Source: Platerodrilus igneus (taxonomy: Eukaryota > Arthropoda > Insecta > Coleoptera > Lycidae). From it: a stretch of DNA of 64,000 nt. How positions within the stretch are numbered: position 1 is the first letter of the stretch; the number at the start of each line of letters is the position of its first letter. Shown in pieces: positions 54,961 through 64,000 of the stretch. The position numbers were made by a program, and so were the translations under genes. The notes under the pieces are model-generated. The model did no database searches and was not told the DNA's origin. It saw only the letters and a list, made by a program, of their open reading frames with translations. The stretch is taken from assembly GCA_036346225.1 (NCBI GenBank), contig JARFIW010000900.1, positions 2,997,001 to 3,061,000 of the forward strand, in the 5' to 3' direction.

Positions 54961-56495
54961 ATATAGTTTTGAGAATCTCTTGTATAAATGTTCTCGGTAG
55001 TGAAATAAAAGTAAAAGCGTTTTTCTCTGAGGTATATTCTTTTAAAATTTTAATTATCTGCTCCTCGTTATCGTCTCTCGTTATTTGAATTTGGTATATT
55101 TTTCTATTGTCGATTTTTCTATATTTTACTGGATTGAGGTTGGTTAAAATTTCTGTAATTATGAATTGATAGGGTTTTGTGTATATCGCATCATTTAAAA
55201 TTTTACTTGCAATTTTTGGTTCGTCGTTTTACGTTGAGTGTACGGTTTCTATTTCTTCTGGGTCTTCCTTTAGCTCTATTTCGTCTACGTTGCTTATTAC
55301 TGACTCTGTTTCTATTGCGTTGATTTGTATTCTGCTTAGTGCGTCTGCATTATTGTTGTAAATTCCCTTTTTGTATATAATTTCATAGACATATTCTTCT
55401 AGTCTAATTCTCCATCTTTGTAATTTTGAATTCGGTTCTTTAAGTTTGCATAATCATACTAATGGTCTGTGGTCGGTGAATATGTAGAATTTTCTTCCGT
55501 ATAGGTAGGGTCTAAAATATTTTGTTGCCCAAACTATTGCTAATAATTCGTTCTCCATTGTGCTATACTTTTGTTCTGTCTCATTTAGCGTCCGTGATGC
55601 GCAGCTGATTGGTTTATCGCTACCCACTTTTTCTTGGCTCAATACTGCGCCTAAAGCTATAAATGGCTTTGAAAATCTGAATATTCTAATATGGGGTAAT
55701 TCGTAAGGATGCATTTAATTTTCTCTACTGATTTTATAAATTCTGGGGGATGTTCAATATTATTACCTTTCTTTAAACAGTTCGTTAATGGCTTGGTTAT
55801 TTTTGCGTAACCTTTGATAAATTTTCGGTAATAACCACTTAGTCCTAAAAAACCTTTAATTTCTTTATTCGTTTTCGGTAAAGTGTAGTTCAATACTGCG
55901 TTCGTTTTATCGGGGTTTGGCGTAACTCCTTGTGGCGCTATTATATGTCCTAAAAATGATATTTTTTTTTGTTGTTAAAATTCGCTTTTGTCTAATTGAA
56001 TTTTAAACTGTGCTTTTCGTAGTCTTCCGAAGACTTCTCGTAATCTTTCGATGTGTTAAGTCAGTGATGTTGCGTATACGATAATGTTGTCTTGATACAC
56101 AAGGCGTTTTTCATCGTGTATTCCTCTTAGAATATTGTCCATTACTCTTTGAAAAGTAGCGGGTGCGTTCTTTGATCCAAGTGGCATGCGTTTGTATTCG
56201 TAATGTCCTCTGGGTGTACTAAACGCTGTTTTGGTTGTGTCCTTCTCTTCCATCTCTACTTAGTGATATCCTGAGGCGAGGTCTATCGTTAAAAAGTACT
56301 GACACTTTCTAGTTTGTCTAAGATTTCCGTAATATTGGGTAGCGGGCATTTGTCGTCTACCGTTTTCTGGTTAAGTTTTTTGTAGTCTATAACCATTCTG
56401 TACTTGCGTTTGCCTGAGGCATCTAATTTCTTCGGTACTTTTAATACGGCGCTGCTCCATGGCGAGTTTGAATGTTGGATGATATCCTGCTAGTA
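54961..56495 (-). pseudogene. Errantivirus-like RT and RNase H, 5'-truncated
   Basis: RT fragments: WSSAVLKVPKKLDASGKRKY and MVIDYKKLNQKTVDDKCPLP (56340-56470), then [20 protein letters not shown] and [16 protein letters not shown] (56056-56253). The [14 protein letters not shown] segment has QDN in place of the DD box, losing a catalytic Asp. Then GFLGLSGYYRKFIKGYAKIT (55657-55893) and RNase H ([40 protein letters not shown] and FTDHRPL at 55454-55714). The sequence stops near 56495, where an unrelated repeat begins; gag and protease are missing. Confidence 0.8.
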
Positions 56496-56690
56496 GGGTA
56501 AAATCAAGGATCCCACCCCCACATTTCCTCCAGAATCCCACATTTCCTCACACATCTGGACCAAATTTACATGTAAATTCGCACTATAAAGTCTTATTTT
56601 TTAAGAATCTCCACCTGCTCTCTCCCTGTGGAACTCCTTGTGGAATTTTTTACCCCAACCATTTTGATTACATCACACCCGCATTCTTTC
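56496..56690. other. Junction sequence after truncated errantivirus
   Basis: A C-rich stretch (CCCACCCCCACATTTCCTCC) and spacer. No gene recognised. It marks the break where the errantivirus 5' half is missing. Confidence 0.4.
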
Positions 56691-57620
56691 CGCCCGCGAG
56701 ATAAATCTTTCTCCACATTTCCACCCACGAGATAAACCTATCTTGTTTGGTATCAATTAATATTAGAATTTTCTCAGCTACCTGAATCTCTAGGAATTTT
56801 TCAGATTGCATCATCCCCAAGGGAGCTACCCTCATTTTAAGATTTCTTACCTGTAGCGACTTTTGAGCGTTCTTATAAATTTTTTTATACATGCGATACA
56901 TCTTGTTAGTCTAAAATTTTACACAGAATTCAAATCTGTAAACAGATTTGAAATCGGACCATGCCCTGCAAAGTTATACCCCTTTAAAGTCCTGATCTTC
57001 TAAATTTTGCTCTTTGCTTTATAAGCAAACCTAACAAATAGTTTTCTTCGTCTATCCATTGCATCTTTCGAGATAAAGCTATCTTGTTTGGTATTAATCA
57101 ATATTAGAATTTTCTCAGCTACCCAAATCTCTAGGAATTTTTCAGATTGCACCATCCCCAAGGGAGCTACCCTAATTTTAAGATTTCTTACCTGTAGCGA
57201 CTTTTGAGCGTTCTTATAATTTTTAGTCATGCGATACATCTTGTTAGTCTAAAATTTTACGCAGAATTTGAATCTGCAAACAGATTTGAAATCGGACCAC
57301 GACCTGCAAAGTTACACTATACCCTCTGCGAGATAAATCTTTCTCCACATTTCCACCCACGAGATAAACCTACCTTGTTTGGTATCAATCAATATTAGAA
57401 TTTTCTAAGCTACCCAAATCTCTTTAAATTTTTCACATAGCACCATCCCCAGAGAGCTACCCCATTTTAAGATTTCTTACCTGTAGCGACTTTTGAGCGT
57501 TCTCATAAATTTTTATACATGTAGCACATCTTGTTAGTCTAGAATTTTATACACAATCCGAATCTGTAAACAGATTTAAAACAGGACTACCCTTACCATT
57601 TTACACACACCTCTAAATTA
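56691..57620 (-). repeat. Three tandem diverged modules of about 290-340 bp with protein-like frames
   Basis: TTGTTTGGTATCAAT (or a variant) recurs at 56743, 57084 and 57375. Each is followed by AATATTAGAATTTTCT, CCTGTAGCGACTTTTGAGCG and a palindromic AAATCTGTAAACAGATTT. The minus strand of the first two modules encodes similar peptides (NAQKSLQVRNLKMRVAPLGM and the NLKIRV variant, then SEKFLEI and KILILI) in open frames (56668-56901 and 57000-57239). The third has stops. A partial fourth copy lies at about 60450-60560. I do not recognise the protein. Confidence 0.6.
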
Positions 57621-57779
57621 TAAATTTCCTGCGGCTCATACCTAAAAGAAAATCTAGAAACAATTCTTAAAACTTTTATTACAAACAATTTTACTAATAC
57701 AGTTTAAATTTTGTAAACCACATTTCTAAATACATATTCACAATTTTTATTCTTAACCTAGAACTCATATCGGCTTATA
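57621..57779. other. Non-coding spacer
   Basis: AT-rich and without a supported frame, between the tandem modules and the zinc-finger pseudogene. Confidence 0.35.
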
Positions 57780-58545
57780 CTTATTAATATTTATTTCTAA
57801 ATAGAGCACCTTTTCCAAAGACCAACCGGACCCGCATGTTTCAAATTCCTCTGATTTTGTTCTTATGGTTTCGCTTAAGACCTCGTACATATTTTCCAGA
57901 TTACTAGAAGACGTTATAACCACATTTTTGTGTTAAAGGATTTCACATCGGTAGCCTCTTTCCCCATTTTGGTGTAAACGCCGTAGAGTTCGCAATAGAC
58001 TTTTACTGCTGTATGTTGTATTCTTTTTCATTTATTAATCGAATAAATCGCTCTTTCTGCTTCCAAAGAAACTCGGACACTCCATCGTCGACACTGGCGT
58101 TCTTTATGCGATAGCTAGCCATACGGTTGTTAAACGCAGTGCTAACCATTTCTACACCATCGTCGCTAGTAGCGGTAACTGATGCATTTTATGTCTGTTG
58201 CTCCTTAAATGTGCGGCATACGTAGTTTTTCCATTTCGAAATCGCATACTTTACACATAATTCGTGGTTGTTTCGTACAAGACCCTTTAACAGCTGGCGG
58301 AGCTGAACGTTTACGGCTTAATGACATGCCGTGCTGTTTTCCTTGTGTCGCTGTAAGTTGCCCATTCTCGTAAAGCGAAACCGCAAGTCCCACAGTTTAA
58401 GTACTTTGCTGCAGACGGATGTATAAGCAACCTTGGACGATGTTGCACCACAACATTTGCTCTGATGCCGTTTGAGAGCATCCTTCTGGTAAAGTAGACG
58501 TGACACGGCTCGCATTTAAAACGTTTGCAGGTACCATTTTAGTAC
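57780..58545 (-). pseudogene. Zinc-finger protein resembling the N-terminus of polymerase-associated Polinton-like genes
   Basis: On the minus strand from 58545: FKCEPCHVYF, then DALKRHQSKCC (finger 1); CGTCG, then FRFTRMGNLQRHKENSTACH (finger 2), spread over two frames; then CKVCDFEMEKLRMPH (58205-58260, finger 3). After a stop the strand continues AFNNRMASYRIKNASVDDG, EFLWKQKERF, then SEEFETCGSGWSLEKVLYLE and ININKYKPI (to about 57800). I recall this order (fingers, then FxNRxxxYRI, then GSGWxLxxIxxLxxxINxYxPL) from insect proteins that continue into a B-family DNA polymerase. Here the polymerase half is absent. At least three frame breaks. Confidence 0.55.
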
Positions 58546-58703
58546 AAAACAAAATCCGCACTATAAGACTTGACTTGTAAGCGAACTAACTTATAACTAA
58601 AGAGTTTACTCTCGCGCCCCGGCTTTATGTACCCTACAGAATGCAAACCGAAGGTTTCGAAGACACCGAACGAAGTTGAGGATTCGGCGGGAACTAAATG
58701 ACG

Positions 58704-58811
58704 TCATAATCCTTGCTGCTCGTCCAATACATTTAGCGCCAATGCATGCACCTGGTTCGCTTCGTCGATGGTGCGAATGCCGTTAGTAGAAACACCGAAA
58801 ACGTCTTCCAT
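58704..58811 (-). CDS. Small ORF, hypothetical (35 aa)
   Basis: The minus-strand ATG at 58811 opens MEDVFGVSTNGIRTIDEANQ and stops with TGA at 58704. It lies about 160 bp upstream of the zinc-finger pseudogene on the same strand. The composition is protein-like, but it is short and unrecognised. It may be a remnant of a longer gene. Confidence 0.25.
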   Translation of the reverse strand: MEDVFGVSTNGIRTIDEANQVHALALNVLDEQQGL

Positions 58812-59126
58812 GTTATACGGATCGTGTGCATATTAAAATCCAAAGAGCGGATAGCACACGCACACAAATTGTTTGCAAGTCGTGCTGTAGAAGATGCAGT
58901 GCTACTATAACCAAAAACACTTTAAACCATTACTAAGAAAATACCAACTTGTTGTCTACAGGATACTTACAACAATTTAATTTTAAATAACTTCTACGTC
59001 ATATTTTAGGTGGGCTTGAATATTTTCCAAATGAATCACCAAGCGAAAGTATATGTAGCAGTATTAAATTAACCATTAATTTCCCATTTTACGACCATAG
59101 TTAATTATAGATTAAAATTTAATTTG
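58812..59126. other. Non-coding spacer
   Basis: No recognisable gene or repeat. Confidence 0.35.
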
Positions 59127-59345
59127 TGCACGTTCGAGCTACGCGTAAACTAACATATTTTGCACAACTGCGTATAATACATGCATACCCTTCTCTGCGC
59201 TACTGCTATTCTTGTAATTGCTAGAAAAAGTCACTCTCCTTTTTACTGTTAGGACTGGGCAAAGCACCATTTTTGTATACTTTCTATAGCACATCGCGCA
59301 CTTTTCGTCTGATAATTATGCTTCTGTAGGCTTTACACTTTCGCA
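59127..59345. repeat. Direct repeat, copy 1 of two (about 220 bp)
   Basis: CTACGCGTAAACTAACATAT, then ATACATGCATACCCTTCTCT and GCGCTACTGCTATTCTTG, to TTTACACTTTCGC. Repeated at 59583-59808 with about 10-15% divergence by eye plus small indels. Confidence 0.75.
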
Positions 59346-59379
59346 TGCGGTCGGCCGCATGTAATGATTTCTAGAACCG

Positions 59380-60260
59380 GTAAGTACTCGATATCGTCCA
59401 AATAGAGAATTAGATGCTCGATGTCTGTCAACTTCCAATTCCTCGTAAAGGTAGCAAAAACTCAGTCAATCATCCATTAAACTTCGACCCGCTCCTGTTC
59501 TGATAATTTACAAACATTTTCAAACGACAATGGGCCGAGAATTTTTAAACCTCCGAGGATCTTTAAGTCGTGATCAATTACACATCCGAACTACGCGTAA
59601 ACTAACATATTTTGTAGCAACTGTATAATACATGCATACCCTTCTCTGCGCTACTGCTATTCTTGTAGTTGCTTGGAAAAGTCAGTCACCCTTTTACTGC
59701 TAGGGCCGCTAAAAGCACCATTCCATACTTTCTTTATAAGTGTAGCACATCGCGTACATTTTGTCGGATAATTAAATCTTTGTTTATGTAGGCCTTTACA
59801 CTTTCGCTTATTTAAACATCTAATACGATTGATTAACCACTTTCGATTATTCTAACGGAGACCACCATACTGCACCGTTCTTTTTGAATCCAACGATCCT
59901 ATGGGCTTCCACGCACTAACACCTGACGTATTTTTCTTACTATTTGTTAAACAAAACTACCGGTATCGCCATTGTGGACGTAAACAGATGTTTGTGGATG
60001 TGTACGAGAATATGTAACCATATACATTAACCAGTCTAAGCTATTTTATTTAGTCCACGAAAACTACTATTTTCTAAACCACAATTAATAATCGTCTTTA
60101 TAGGTTCACATTTCGACCATTACCCAATGACTGGTGCTACGTACATGGAAACTTTAATTTCTTATTGGAGAGATTCTTATTCTCCCGCACTGCTGCGTAG
60201 TTGCATGTCCATTCCTTTTGAGGTATATGCTCGTTATAGGTTGTAAGACCCTCGGTTTAC
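59380..60260 (-). pseudogene. Decayed unrecognised gene cluster, copy X
   Basis: Minus-strand peptide islands: NRGSYNL/TEGLTTYNEHIPQ (about 60245), DHDLKILGGLKILGPLSFEN with VCKLSEQERVEV and a stop (59565-59477), and WKLTDIEHLILYLDDIEYLP (about 59440-59390). Two of these islands recur in the same order about 1.4-1.5 kb to the right (61680 and 60965), showing a duplicated set of genes. No family recognised. Confidence 0.4.
59583..59808. repeat. Direct repeat, copy 2 of two
   Basis: Diverged copy of 59127-59345. It ends GTAGGCCTTTACACTTTCGC. Confidence 0.75.
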
Positions 60261-60828
60261 TTAACTACAATTCGTGAGACCCTTTAATCTTTTTAATCGT
60301 ATCTTTCTCGCCTACAATACAGTAGGACTTAACATTACACCAACAAATTCTAATACTGGACCCCCATTAAATACGTCTTTAATTTTCCTACAAGTTTTTA
60401 TCGAAAGTGTTATATTGTATTTATTATACGCGGTAGTCACTCTTTTAAGATAAATATATTTTGCTAGGTATCAACTAATATTAAATTTTCTAGGGACCCC
60501 AAATCTGTAAACAGATTTTAAATAGAACCACCCATACAAAGTTATGCGTTTTAAAGACTAATTTTTACCCATCTTTATTTAACTCCATCTTTAAAACCTT
60601 TTTCGCTACCAAGACATATGCCTTAGCCAACCATCGCCGAAATCTAAAACCGCCGTGTCCCGCGAATACCACGTGGAGATAACACGTATACTCTGTCAAC
60701 CAGGATAGAAGCCGGAAGGATTTGGAAGGTGGGAGAAGAACTTAAAATTATGGAATCTTAAAACTAATATATACAAATATAAACAACTATCTTATATCTT
60801 TACGCCCCATGCGTAGATTGTTGTACTA
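60261..60828. other. Spacer with partial fourth tandem module
   Basis: About 60450-60560 contains TAGGTATCAACTAATATTA and AAATCTGTAAACAGATTTT, as in the modules at 56691-57620. Otherwise nothing recognised. Confidence 0.5.
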
Positions 60829-61134
60829 TTAGGAATGATGTACCTTTGTCATCTTCCCTCGATAAACTAATTTTATTAATAAGCTGCGTATGCAAATCGT
60901 ATTTTTTACTCCGGATACATACGCAGGCAAGTACTCGATACCATCCAAATAAAGAATTGGATGCTTGGTGACTGTTAACATCCGCTTCCCTCGTGTACGC
61001 CCAGACACATCCCAGCCCATGAGCACCCCTGCGCATACACCCCTGCCCATGCGCACCCTGCGCGTACGCACCCTGCCCATGCGCGCTGCCCATGCGCCCC
61101 TCTCTGTGCGACTGCTATTTCGTGGTAACGTCAC
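60829..61134 (-). pseudogene. Unrecognised gene island, copy Y (HPILYLDGIEYLP)
   Basis: The frame contains VTKHPILYLDGIEYLPAYVS at about 60970-60910, homologous to LTDIEHLILYLDDIEYLPVL in copy X. Its N-terminal half is encoded by a GC-rich tandem repeat (Arg/Gly-rich), which looks like an insertion rather than original coding sequence. No function can be assigned. Confidence 0.35.
61005..61105. repeat. GC-rich tandem repeat, about 15-bp units
   Basis: Variants of CCCTGCCCATGCGCA repeat about six times. Its base composition is unlike the surrounding AT-rich DNA. Confidence 0.75.
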
Positions 61135-61379
61135 AGCCTTTTATAAATAAAGAACAATGTTATATACTATTATAAAATGTTTATTCCGACATTATACATA
61201 ACAAATTTAAAAATATTTAATGCCAAGCATGGGGTCATTTAAACTTAATTTTAATACAAAGTTATACACAGAAGACAGTCCTTTCTTTATGTTTGTTTGA
61301 GTGGCTTTAATTTTATCTAATTTTATTCGCAGCTTAAAATTTAAATCGATACCCAAGTCTCTATCTCCTTTTCTAACCA

Positions 61380-61773
61380 ATAGTTTGATACATAAGACCG
61401 TCTAGGTTTTCGAATTGTAAAATGTACCGAAGTTTGCCTCTATATTTAAAGTCTTTGATTCCGCCGACAACCAGATCCATTCCTTCGTGTAATTCTTGCA
61501 GCTTGTGACAATCTTTTAATCGCAGCTTTCCCACTATATCCTGCATACGTATCTTGTTAGCTTGATCGACTTCTTCTTGTCGGTATTGGAGAAATCCTTA
61601 TTCTCCCACACACTGTTGCGTAGTTGCATATCCACCACTTTTGGGAATATATGGTTGTTATAGGTTGTAAGACCCTCGGTTTTAAATGATCCGAAAGGTT
61701 CTTTACTAGGCAAATATACAATGTTTAGCGGAACCCCTTTGCGTGTGGTGTACGCAAGATTACAAACCCGCAT
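61380..61773 (-). pseudogene. Unrecognised protein fragment, possible small nucleic-acid-binding fold
   Basis: The frame from 61773 down reads LNIVYLPSKEPFGSFKTEGL, TTYNNHIFPKVVDMQLRNSV and KSIKLTRYV. After a frame change it continues GKLRLKDCHKLQELHEGMDL, VVGGIKDFKYRGKLRYILQF and ENLDGLMYQTIG (to about 61390). The second part, alternating strand-like segments after LxEGMxLVV, resembles small OB-like proteins seen next to Polinton-like genes in insects. That resemblance is weak and from memory. The first part is paralogous to copy X at about 60245. Confidence 0.35.
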
Positions 61774-61879
61774 TCCTTAGTTCGTCTTTGTTATCTGCCA
61801 TTTTGATAAATACGTTTTAGAATAACCTTTTAAAAAGTATACGGATTTAGTACCATCCTTTTCTGCAAGAACGCCTACA

Positions 61880-62990
61880 TAACTAAAGAGTCTTTCTTAC
61901 TAACCGCAAATGCATACAGCTTGTAAACCGATGTATCTAAGTCAGTCCATCGGCACATAAAATAATCTTTTAATTCTTCCTCATTTCTCTAATAAGATGT
62001 TCTTTGTCTAACACATCTTTGTATTGATCGGTATTGTCGCAGTGTTTTCCATGTAGTCAATTTTCGCCTTTTGCATCCATTTCCTCTAATTCCAGTTGTC
62101 TTTTCCTTCCACTTACAGCGTATGGTATACATAATGGGGTAATTTCCTTTAGCGTAAACGGATAGAGTTTACTACCAATATTTACGCGTTGTCGTACAAC
62201 CTCTGGACGAATGTTAGGCGTATCTATCAATCCCAATTCCGAAATACTATTTCTTTTGGAATTGTAGAATATGGTGTTGCAGATTGTGTAAAATATGTAC
62301 TACCTGCTTTAATGTAGCACTTGTGTAAGATTTTTATTTTATCTTGGCTGTCTTCCTCCTCTACTATCTCCAAATAATTTACAGGTAAATAGTTAAAACT
62401 AAAAGCCAAAGCACATACTTTATCAATTTTCCTTTCTTTTCTGGTTTTGGACAACAATTTGCAAGCCGTCAATTTCTTTGTTTACCATTCCCCAATACAC
62501 GTACTGTACAGGTTATTATACACTAAACAGCAGCTATTTTGTAGCTTGTCCGATAACACTCCACATTTTGGAAGTGGTACCAGTACATTGGCGCCTTTAG
62601 GAATTAAACCATTTCCTGTTAAACATCTTTTAAGGGAACACCCTTCCCACGCAACTTCCAAGACAAATTGTCCTTCCAAGCAAAATGTTCTTTCCAAATA
62701 ACCAAAGCCTTAAACGCACTGGACAACAAAAACGTATTAGCCAATTGATTCACCAACTTGTTATCTGGCAACAAATTTTTGAATCTTAATTCTTGAGGGT
62801 TAGCCATGTTAAACAATAACCCCAGATCGTTGCAACATAAAACACCCGTTTGCCCTTTACAAAAATGGGAAAATAAACACATTCCCACGCTAAAATGGCC
62901 CAAAACGGGTTACACCATGTAAAAATAGAAAAACCACTTGCAAATTCTGGTGTTCCCAATAAAGCCCCCGTCACCCAAAGCGACCATTAG
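61880..62990 (-). pseudogene. Run of unrecognised minus-strand gene fragments
   Basis: Peptide islands in order: NPQELRFKNLLPDNKLVNQL, then FKALVIWKEHFAWKDNLSWK (62619-62903); GNGLIPKGANVLVPLPKCGV (62482-62697); VCALAFSFNYLPVNYLEIVE, then YSTIPKEIVFRNWD (62227-62472); PNIRPEVVRQRVNIGSKLYP and ITPLCIPYAVSGRKRQLELE (about 62220-62080). They look like real protein in alternating frames, so this is one or two decayed genes. No family recognised. Confidence 0.4.
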
Positions 62991-63097
62991 CCGCGCCGCC
63001 CAACCATTAATTTTTCCTTTATCTAACCTAGGTCCACACTTTTTTAATGGAAAACTCATTAAAAGCAATTAGTTAAGGGTTTTAATGAGAAAACCCA

Positions 63098-63205
63098 AAA
63101 TTGGTCATATGGTCATGGGTCATATGGTCATGTTTGGTCATTGTGGTCATTGGTTTCATTGGTCATTTATGGTCATGTTGGTCATATTCAGGGGTCATGG
63201 TCAGG
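63098..63205 (+). repeat. Degenerate (GGTCAT)n repeat
   Basis: About twelve GGTCAT hexamers, some separated by short T/G runs, between 63104 and 63205. A simple-sequence array without coding sense. Confidence 0.8.
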
Positions 63206-64000
63206 GGAATAATTTACCTAACATCCTACATAATAATAGTATGCGATTTGGCTTAGGTTGGATAACAAATATTCGACTATCTTCGGCAATATACGTCCCC
63301 ACTCTGTAGAATACATAAGAGAACAATTTTTTCGTATTCAATTTAGTATTCGGTAGCTAGAACGGTAAACATGAGCGTCTCCAAGGTGATTAACGTTTCT
63401 CAACTTTGGGAATAAAGTGAAACCGACAAATGAGCGATTTGGATTATGGCTGTTGGCAGAAAATATGTGCAACAATAATCTGGTGACAGATATTGGTAAT
63501 ATTTGTTATGTCGAAGGCGAAAAGATGCTGACTGGTGGACTACACACCCAATTACAGAACCATTTTGTGACAATATAATGTTGGTTAAAATTTGCGACCT
63601 TTCTGACACCGAACAAGCATCTGCAAACAAAAGGATGTTTATCCTAAAAAGAAATTTGTGGTATTTAACAGCTATCTACGAAGAAAGTTCAACTGATTTG
63701 TTTCCGCTAGGCATGGTGTTAAAGCTAAGCTTCCGTTTTCTTGGAAAGCACTAACAAGATGGGCCAGAGAGTAAAAGAAATTATCGGAAAAGAAGACTCG
63801 AATGCATTAATAAAAATTCCAAAATCCTATATGTGTTCCATACAAAGTGGAACTAGCAGATGTTAAGTTGGAAACTTTATTGAGGAACTACCAGATATAT
63901 TAGACGAAGTCGAAAAGATTATTTCTATCTTTTGACATGGATGTAACCCAAGATTTTGCGGGATATTTAGCAAGATGGAGATGTGTAATTATTTAACTAC
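63206..64000 (+). other. Right-edge stretch with an unrecognised plus-strand frame
   Basis: A frame at 63503-63754 (PITEPFCDNIMLVKICDLSD, KRNLWYLTAIYEESSTDLFP) and the sequence to 64000 (KEIIGKEDSNALIKIP, EELPDILDEVEKII in another frame) look mildly protein-like, but no family is recognised. It may be a gene broken by the window edge. Confidence 0.25.

Noticed and set aside
60419..60431. TATTTATTATAC, a 12-bp match to the Crypton-like element's left end (541-552)
   Set aside because: AT-rich 12-mer without the following AAGGGAAAAAAG or any hairpin nearby. Chance match.
1..64000. CRISPR arrays, bacterial operons, riboswitches or rRNA
   Set aside because: No short direct-repeat/spacer structure, no ribosome-binding-site-led gene strings and no rRNA-like conserved blocks were seen. 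Tandem repeats here are microsatellites, a 44-bp minisatellite and LTR repeats.

Overview
This window is repeat-dominated, AT-rich animal DNA, almost certainly from an insect. A beetle is plausible but not proven. The evidence is the mix of families: Ty3/gypsy and env-bearing errantivirus-like elements, a BEL/Pao gag, RTE- and CR1/Jockey-group LINEs, a mariner-like transposase, a tRNA-derived SINE, a Crypton-like tyrosine recombinase, a THAP exon, and C2H2 arrays with TNERP linkers. There are no bacterial operons, rRNAs or CRISPR arrays. Nearly every recognisable coding region is mobile-element-derived or broken. The best non-transposon gene is a 10-finger C2H2 protein at 10.8-11.7 kb, with a duplicated and frameshifted 17-unit relative at 44.4-45.8 kb. 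Layout: 1-5.4 kb is a minus-strand gypsy element split at 540-2210 by a Crypton-like element. 5.4-9.1 kb holds two related long LTRs around a shared (TA)n tract. 9.1-12.8 kb holds the zinc-finger gene. 12.85-15.0 kb is a solo LTR lying between (TA)n tracts. 16.7-21.4 kb is an RTE-like LINE, an older copy of its 3' part, and a SINE with a 14-bp target duplication. 21.4-23.0 kb is a BEL/Pao gag fragment. 25.5-38.3 kb is a tandem LTR-internal-LTR-internal-LTR array of a pol-deleted retrotransposon, again between (TA)n tracts. 38.3-40.2 kb is a broken mariner. 40.4-42.1 kb is a broken member of an uncharacterised multicopy arthropod family. 42.8-43.5 kb is a THAP gene fragment. 43.7-45.8 kb is the zinc-finger duplicate. 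46.0-48.6 kb holds fragments that look like Polinton-type double-jelly-roll and B-family DNA polymerase genes. 49.3-51.4 kb is a 44-bp minisatellite split by a LINE. 51.4-56.5 kb is a 5'-truncated errantivirus-like element (minus strand). 56.5-63 kb is a decayed, internally duplicated minus-strand cluster. It includes a zinc-finger segment that resembles the N-terminal part of polymerase-associated proteins seen in insect genomes. The most unusual structures are three. First, the LTR family carries serial primer-binding-site-like units complementary to tRNA-Lys(CUU), including units inside its own LTRs, and always borders (TA)n. Second, the Crypton-like element has precise ends, no visible target duplication and a hairpin of about 119 bp. 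Third, the decayed Polinton- or virus-like cluster at the right of the window has no clear identity. Several frameshifts fall in homopolymers that differ between otherwise near-identical copies, so some broken genes may be consensus-sequence errors.
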